From: Lachnospiraceae bacterium
GTDB taxonomy: Bacteria > Bacillota > Clostridia > Lachnospirales > Anaerotignaceae
Reading direction: 5' to 3'
NCBI GenBank assembly: GCA_910576545.1
Contig: CAJTKM010000003.1
Coordinates: forward strand, 1 to 64,000
DNA: 64,000 nt
In this document: piece after piece, positions 59,799 through 64,000 of the stretch
Position numbering within the stretch: the first letter of the stretch is position 1
Layout of the letters: every line of letters starts with the position of its first letter
The notes under the pieces: model-generated
Databases searched by the model: none
What the model was told of the DNA's origin: nothing
What the model saw: the letters and a program-made list of their open reading frames with translations, nothing else
Position numbers and translations under genes: made by a program

Positions 59799-60689
59799 AT
59801 GAAAGATATCGAATTATGGCAAGGCGATTGTCTTGAATTGATGAAAAATATTTCTGATAAATCTATAGATGTAATTATTACAGATCTCCCCTTTGGACAG
59901 ACTGCTCGGAATACTTGGGATATAGTGATTCCATTTAATGATTACATAACCTTAGAAATCAGAAAGAAACCAAAGGTATTTTATAAAGATGATTTTCTTT
60001 TGTGGTGTTATAAGCAAGGAGAAACTGATTATAATGGTGCACTTTCGTATTTTGAAGAAAATAAGTCTATAGGGTTATGGACTCAATATAAAAGAATCAT
60101 TAAAGATAATGGCGCAATTATTCTATTTGCAAACGGTATGTTTACCGCTGATCTTATGGAGAGCAACCGTGAGATGTGGAAATATAATCTCATTTGGGAG
60201 AAAACACAACCTACAGGGTTCCAGAATGCTAATAGAATGCCAATGAGAAATCATGAGGATATGTGTGTTTTCTATAAGAAACAACCAACGTATAATCCTC
60301 AGAAAACAAACGGACATATCAGAAAAGTAAGTACAGCATCTCACAAAAGAAATAGTAAGCAGTCAACAAATTATAACGAAATCAAAAATCATACATATGA
60401 CAGTACAGAGAGATTTCCTAAGTCAGTTTGGCTATTCGCCAAAGATACCCAAAAGTGTGCATTAACTCCGACTCAAAAGCCAGTAGCATTAGTAGAAGAA
60501 ATTATTAAAACTTATACTGATGAGGGCGATACTGTGCTTGATTCAACGGCTGGTAGTATGACAACTTGCGTGGCCGCTATTAGGACAGGTAGGAAATGTA
60601 TCTGTATTGAGAATGACGAAGAGATTTTTAACGTTGGTAAAAATAGAATTATGGAATGTGTGAAGGAGAAAAATGAATGTATAAAGTAG
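59799..60689 (+). CDS. DNA methyltransferase (beta class)
   Basis: 296 residues from ATG 59799. Opening IELWQGDCLELMKNI, motif IV ITDLPFGQT (DPPF variant with Leu), middle WEKTQPTGFQNANRMPM, and motif I at the end as LDSTAGSMTTCVAAI plus CIENDEE. It starts 1 bp after the preceding methyltransferase gene's stop. Variants in motif IV in both genes might alter target or activity. Confidence 0.8.
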   Translation: MKDIELWQGDCLELMKNISDKSIDVIITDLPFGQTARNTWDIVIPFNDYITLEIRKKPKVFYKDDFLLWCYKQGETDYNGALSYFEENKSIGLWTQYKRIIKDNGAIILFANGMFTADLMESNREMWKYNLIWEKTQPTGFQNANRMPMRNHEDMCVFYKKQPTYNPQKTNGHIRKVSTASHKRNSKQSTNYNEIKNHTYDSTERFPKSVWLFAKDTQKCALTPTQKPVALVEEIIKTYTDEGDTVLDSTAGSMTTCVAAIRTGRKCICIENDEEIFNVGKNRIMECVKEKNECIK

Positions 60690-60880
60690 ATTATTACACA
60701 TTGGCAAAGTGTAATGATGGTTCGATTGGAAACGTAAGGCAATATTCAGATATTTGGCACACAGAGCAAAAAATAGAAGTGATTCCAAAGGAACTGCAAA
60801 GAGTAATTAACCTTAGAAAAGGGGCTGATAAATATGTTCCTGTGATTACGAATATTGAAAGTATAGATGGACATTTATAA
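60677..60880 (+). CDS. Small protein, unknown
   Basis: 67 residues, overlapping the methyltransferase end by 13 bases, with GAAGGAGAAAAATGA before ATG. KVDYYTLAKCNDGSIGNVRQ; not recognised. Confidence 0.55.
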   Translation: MYKVDYYTLAKCNDGSIGNVRQYSDIWHTEQKIEVIPKELQRVINLRKGADKYVPVITNIESIDGHL

Positions 60881-60913
60881 GGCAAGGAAAAGCCAATTTC
60901 AAAGCAAGAAAAT

Positions 60914-60935
60914 AAGACAGTCCGAAAACTGTCTT
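60914..60935 (-). terminator. Terminator of the small minus-strand gene
   Basis: AAGACAG-TCCGAAAA-CTGTCTT reads as a hairpin on both strands; on the minus strand it is followed by ATTTTCTT. Confidence 0.7.
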
Positions 60936-60951
60936 ACTCTCTCAATGAACA

Positions 60952-61116
60952 CTACTTCTTATGTTTCTTCTTTTTGGACTTTGTTTTAATCTTTAAATCT
61001 TTATATTCGATGTAGAGATTTTTGAGGATAAAGCCACTTACTGACACCAAAATTGTTATTGCTAAAATAACACAAGTTGGTGTTTGAAAAAGTTGAATGA
61101 TAGATGAAATGTTCAT
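60952..61116 (-). CDS. Small single-pass membrane protein, type I toxin-like
   Basis: 54 residues: a membrane segment (VILAITILVSVSGFIL) followed by a strongly basic tail (KTKSKKKKHKK). It is the only minus-strand gene in the 53-64 kb cluster and has its own promoter, leader and terminator. Its ribosome site GGAGGA is locked in a 7-bp GAAA-loop hairpin, as in type I toxin mRNAs. The antitoxin RNA was not identified. A small holin-like or stress peptide is an alternative. Confidence 0.6.
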   Translation of the reverse strand: MNISSIIQLFQTPTCVILAITILVSVSGFILKNLYIEYKDLKIKTKSKKKKHKK

Positions 61117-61121
61117 GCGTT

Positions 61122-61207
61122 CCTCCGTTTCCGGAGGATTTAATCAATAAAAACTAATACAAAGAAATGTAACAATATTATTATACTATATAGAACTGAA
61201 ATAGCAA
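61122..61207 (-). promoter_or_regulatory. Promoter and ribosome-site hairpin of the toxin-like gene
   Basis: On the minus strand: TTGCTA (61207-61202), 16 bp, TATAAT (61185-61180). About 35 bases after the start of transcription lies TCCTCCG-GAAA-CGGAGGA, a 7-bp stem covering the GGAGG, 5 bases before ATG 61116. Confidence 0.65.
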
Positions 61208-61251
61208 ATGAAAATTTCGTTTTAAGTAGAGAAATAAAATAAAAGAAAGGT

Positions 61252-61305
61252 ATAGTCTCCAGGAGATAAATAAGGTTGCAACCACTATAAAAGGTAAGAG
61301 ACTAT
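61252..61305 (+). promoter_or_regulatory. Hairpin overlapping the start of a methyltransferase gene
   Basis: ATAGTCTC (61252-61259) pairs perfectly with GAGACTAT (61298-61305), the latter reaching into the ATT start codon at 61304. The loop holds the palindrome GGTTGCAACC (61274-61283) and an alternative stem TATAGT/ACTATA. AAAGG lies just 5' of the hairpin. Candidate translational switch. Confidence 0.5.
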
Positions 61306-61972
61306 TAGTAGTACAAATAGAAGTAATGCAAGAGATACACATATTGCAGATTATTATGTAACGCCAATTACAGATATTGAGTTATTTCTTAAAGAATTTG
61401 ACAAGAGAGTGAAACTCGATTGGAATAATATAAAAATTATTGACCCATGTGCCGGAGGAAATAGAGAAGTAAAAGATAGTGGTGGTATTAGGGAAATATA
61501 TCATCCAATGAGTTATCAAACAGCAATACATAATATTTTTGGTAGTTGTAATGTAAATAACATTGATATTCGAGAAGATTCTTTAGCAAAGACTAAGGGT
61601 GATTATCTAAAGATGAATGTCAAAAACTTTTCACCACAGGTAATTATCACAAATCCGCCATTTAATTTGGCAGTCCCGATTATAGAAAAAGCATTAGATG
61701 ATGTTGCTGATAATGGTTATGTAATTATGCTGCTCAGACTTAACTTTTTTGGGAGTAAAGAAAGAAAATCATTTTTTGACAAGTATATGCCTGAGTGGTG
61801 TTTTGTTCATCATATCAGAATAGGTTTCACTGATAAAAAAGATGAAAACGGATATGTTTTATTTGATAAAAATGGACAGGTTAAACGTGGAAGCACAGAT
61901 TCTATTGAATATGCACATTATGTATTCAAAAAAGGATATAAACCAGAATATACAAAGTTGGTGGTGATTTGA
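61304..61972 (+). CDS. DNA adenine methyltransferase-like protein; ATT start
   Basis: 222 residues. The frame opens after TAA 61295; the first 35 codons (SSTNRSNARDTHIADYYVTP) are clearly coding but contain no ATG/GTG/TTG, so ATT 61304, 9 bases after AAAAGG, is the likely start. Motif I DPCAGGN, motif IV ITNPPFNLAVPI (NPPF), then MLLRLNFFGSKER. NPPF marks adenine methyltransferases; the protein resembles small phage enzymes of this class. Confidence 0.75.
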   Translation: MSSTNRSNARDTHIADYYVTPITDIELFLKEFDKRVKLDWNNIKIIDPCAGGNREVKDSGGIREIYHPMSYQTAIHNIFGSCNVNNIDIREDSLAKTKGDYLKMNVKNFSPQVIITNPPFNLAVPIIEKALDDVADNGYVIMLLRLNFFGSKERKSFFDKYMPEWCFVHHIRIGFTDKKDENGYVLFDKNGQVKRGSTDSIEYAHYVFKKGYKPEYTKLVVI

Positions 61973-62127
61973 TGAGATTTGATATTACTGTAATTGAAAC
62001 TTTATCGAGAGCGGTAGCAGTTGATGCAGAAAATTATGACGAAGCTCTGGAAAAAGTGGAAGATATGTATGATAGGCAGGAAATCGTTCTGGATTCAAGT
62101 GATTTCAAAGGAAAAGTTATTGAGTGA
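61972..62127 (+). CDS. DpnD/PcfM-like small protein
   Basis: 51 residues: FDITVIETLSRAVAVDAENYDEALEKVEDMYDRQEIVLDSSDF is the full DpnD/PcfM C-terminal family pattern. Its ATG overlaps the methyltransferase stop (TGATG), so the two are coupled. DpnD was first seen next to a methylation/restriction locus; role unknown. Confidence 0.65.
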   Translation: MRFDITVIETLSRAVAVDAENYDEALEKVEDMYDRQEIVLDSSDFKGKVIE

Positions 62128-62162
62128 AAATGATTAAAACATCGGTTTCATGGTAGGAGGTG

Positions 62163-62609
62163 ATGATATTGGTATGTGAAAATTGTCCATATTATGAATG
62201 TGGATTAAGCAGACAGTATTGTGACAAAGTTGGTGGTAAGACTTTATTATATGGATATTGCGAAGATGCTTATGCGCAGCCAATAATTTTAAAAAATTAT
62301 TCTAAACAAAAGAAAAAAATTAAGAGAGAGCGTGATTTAATATATAAGAATCATGTCAAATATCTTGCAAAAATATATCCTTCATATCCACCTCCTGCTA
62401 TGCCAGTAAATGAAAACGGTTGTTTGAACTTTGATGATCCTATTGGAACTGTATATTATAGACGGACATATAGAGGTAATCACAAAGGTAATAGATATTT
62501 TTGGTATAAGAAATATGCAAACAGATGTGTTAGAAGATATAAAGGAGAAATTCATAGTAAAGGAAACCAGTATCGTAAAATCTTTGATTATTGGTGGACT
62601 GTTAATTAA
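62163..62609 (+). CDS. Cys-rich basic protein, unknown
   Basis: About 148 residues. Start uncertain between ATG 62163 and TTG 62169 (TAGGAGG at 62154-62160 favours TTG). CENCPYYECGLSRQYCDKVGG is a zinc-type cluster; the rest is very basic (KKKIKRERDLIYKNH; RYFWYKKYANRCVRRY), so nucleic-acid binding is likely. Confidence 0.55.
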   Translation: MILVCENCPYYECGLSRQYCDKVGGKTLLYGYCEDAYAQPIILKNYSKQKKKIKRERDLIYKNHVKYLAKIYPSYPPPAMPVNENGCLNFDDPIGTVYYRRTYRGNHKGNRYFWYKKYANRCVRRYKGEIHSKGNQYRKIFDYWWTVN

Positions 62610-62650
62610 GGATATGAATTTTTCATTTCAAGGGGTATGAGGGTAACAAA

Positions 62651-63004
62651 ATGGATTTTTTAAAACAGATACAAAGAATTACTTATGTACATGATATTTC
62701 AAACGAGCAAGCGGTATGTTATTTATCAAATTATGAAGACGGATATATTTGTCATAAATATAATGGTGGTTGTAAAAATATTAATATATGCAGAAAGATT
62801 TCTGAGAACGAAAGGAAAACGAAAATAATGCCAGATGAAGTATTGGTATCAATGGAAGATCAGATTATTGAGCGTTTTATGGATAGATTAAAAGGATTAC
62901 TGTTTTCTGATCCGAGAATTCATAAAGCAGATGCTTTTTATGCTGTTGATAATGTAAACAAAGCAGCAATTAGTTATGACAGGCTTTATAAAAAGGAGAA
63001 GTAA
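62651..63004 (+). CDS. Protein of unknown function
   Basis: 117 residues, Cys cluster CHKYNGGCKNINICRK about residues 33-48. GGGGTATGAGGGTAACAAA precedes ATG. Its stop abuts the next ATG. Confidence 0.5.
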   Translation: MDFLKQIQRITYVHDISNEQAVCYLSNYEDGYICHKYNGGCKNINICRKISENERKTKIMPDEVLVSMEDQIIERFMDRLKGLLFSDPRIHKADAFYAVDNVNKAAISYDRLYKKEK

Positions 63005-63265
63005 ATGACAGTAGAACAGAAAATTGATTATATGATTCATTCTTTGCAGTTAGCAAAAGAAGAAATTGCTTATACAAAAGAGTACATGAATAAAAGAGAG
63101 AAAGACGATAATTTTTTTCAATATGGACATATGGGATATGATAGCAGAAATCCAAACGGAACAATTATCAGAGAAAGTTTAAAACAGGTAGGTAGGATGG
63201 CAAATATCGTGGCAAATGATGTGATTCTGAGTCCATATTGTAGCCAGTTATTTAGAGAGCAATAA
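63005..63265 (+). CDS. Small helical protein, unknown
   Basis: 86 residues, ATG right after the preceding TAA (TAAATG); AAAAAGGAGAAGTAA is its ribosome site. Not recognised. Confidence 0.55.
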   Translation: MTVEQKIDYMIHSLQLAKEEIAYTKEYMNKREKDDNFFQYGHMGYDSRNPNGTIIRESLKQVGRMANIVANDVILSPYCSQLFREQ

Positions 63266-63308
63266 ATCAACTCTTTCATTGAGAAAAATAGAGTAAAAGG
63301 AGATACAA

Positions 63309-64000
63309 ATGTCAGAAGAAATAAAGAAAATTATGGTTGTAAAAACCGATAAAGGATGTTTTATATCTGATTGTTTTGCTACAAGCGGATATGATTATGA
63401 ATATCATAGAGGAGTGATCAAAGATTTACTCTTTAATGGTAAATTGCCTTCTGAAACTTATTATAAAAATTGGTATTACATAGAAGAGTATCCATCACTT
63501 ATTCAAACAAAAAAGACTGGAAATAGAATTAATGAGCGATATGAATTAAAAGACAAAGGGTTGGTATCAGATAAAATGCCAGAAGTAATTCCTTATGACG
63601 AAAAAGATAATTATAGTTGTGAGGTTATTGATAGCTTGTATTCGTATGTATATGACAGAGAGCCAGATTATTTAGAAGAATATCCTTGTGATATTCAGGT
63701 AGTGTGTGAGGTTGATAATTTTATTTTTCCTCCGCAAATTGAATATGAAGGCATCCGAAAATATGATTTTTCCGATGTTACATACACGATTAAAAATGCA
63801 GATGTGAAGCATCAAATGTTAGATAAAATGATATTTCCAGTAGTCCTTTTGCATGAAAGTCCATGTAAATTTACATCGAAACAGATGTATGATATTACAA
63901 GGCAGTATGTTTTAAAACATATTGATAATTCAGTGGCTAAAATTACTTCAAATTACGATTTCTGTTTTACAGTCAAAAAGATTATTCCATTAATAGAACC
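63309..64000 (+). CDS. Protein of unknown function, cut by the window end
   Basis: At least 230 residues from ATG 63309 (AAAAGGAGATACAA before it); no stop before 64000. Acidic, Tyr-rich, no recognised domain. Confidence 0.6.
   Translation, partial: MSEEIKKIMVVKTDKGCFISDCFATSGYDYEYHRGVIKDLLFNGKLPSETYYKNWYYIEEYPSLIQTKKTGNRINERYELKDKGLVSDKMPEVIPYDEKDNYSCEVIDSLYSYVYDREPDYLEEYPCDIQVVCEVDNFIFPPQIEYEGIRKYDFSDVTYTIKNADVKHQMLDKMIFPVVLLHESPCKFTSKQMYDITRQYVLKHIDNSVAKITSNYDFCFTVKKIIPLIE

Noticed and set aside
7930-61972. Alternative genetic code (stop reassignment) for the element
   Set aside because: TAA, TAG and TGA all end many normal genes here, and the interrupted frames use all three, so no single codon is reassigned; no suppressor tRNA is seen.
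1-64000. CRISPR array
   Set aside because: Repeats found are paired palindromes, iterons or single motifs; no evenly spaced identical repeats with unique spacers.

Overview
The window is AT-rich, tightly packed DNA of a low-GC Firmicute, most likely a gut Clostridia/Lachnospiraceae host. This is inferred from the codon style, strong AGGAGG ribosome sites and the protein families; no taxonomic marker gene is present. Nearly everything looks like a large mobile element (large temperate phage, phage-plasmid or megaplasmid) rather than chromosome. Phage-type genes include ORF6N, AntA and P22-type antirepressor proteins, HU, a dCMP-deaminase-like enzyme, an Rnl2-like RNA ligase, many DNA methyltransferases, HNH/AP2, GIY-YIG and Vsr-like endonucleases, a tRNA-Trp and a QDE-1/YonO-like two-barrel RNA polymerase. 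No capsid, portal, terminase, tail or conjugation gene is visible. Layout: genes from 0.2 to 20.0 kb are on the minus strand and nearly all genes from 20.3 to 64 kb are on the plus strand, so the two arms diverge from a control region at about 18.7-22.6 kb. The left arm starts with an IS5-type insertion that cuts an ORF6N gene. It continues with a DUF262 protein, tRNA-Trp, a tyrosine recombinase, a zinc-ribbon/Vsr-like nuclease, HU, the polymerase, the deaminase, a GIY-YIG protein, a possible replication initiator with repeats upstream, two antirepressors and two DUF3825 paralogues. The centre holds palindromes, iteron-like repeats, ribbon-helix-helix and XRE regulators, and about 0.9 kb of hairpin-rich DNA that looks like a large structured RNA. 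The right arm has hicAB, a repeat-domain protein with a DUF4942-type methyltransferase, and dozens of small unknown genes. It also has MazEF-, Phd/YoeB- and PemK-type toxin modules, a Fic protein, several ParB/DUF262-type 'DGQR' proteins (one fused to a sigma factor), an IS256 remnant, and a 53-62 kb cluster with five methyltransferase-like genes, the RNA ligase and a candidate type I toxin. Four features stand out together. The element has its own single-chain RNA polymerase homologue and a sigma-like protein fused to DUF262. At least nine genes have good reading frames and mostly good ribosome sites but no ATG/GTG/TTG, apparently starting at ATA or ATT. Structured RNA leaders recur on both arms, two of them covarying three-way junctions whose third hairpin can pair with the ribosome-site region. 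Several frames are intact except for in-frame stops. These points suggest a semi-autonomous element with unusual transcription and translation control; some of the signals could instead reflect decay of an old element. All functions come from reading motifs; no database search was run.
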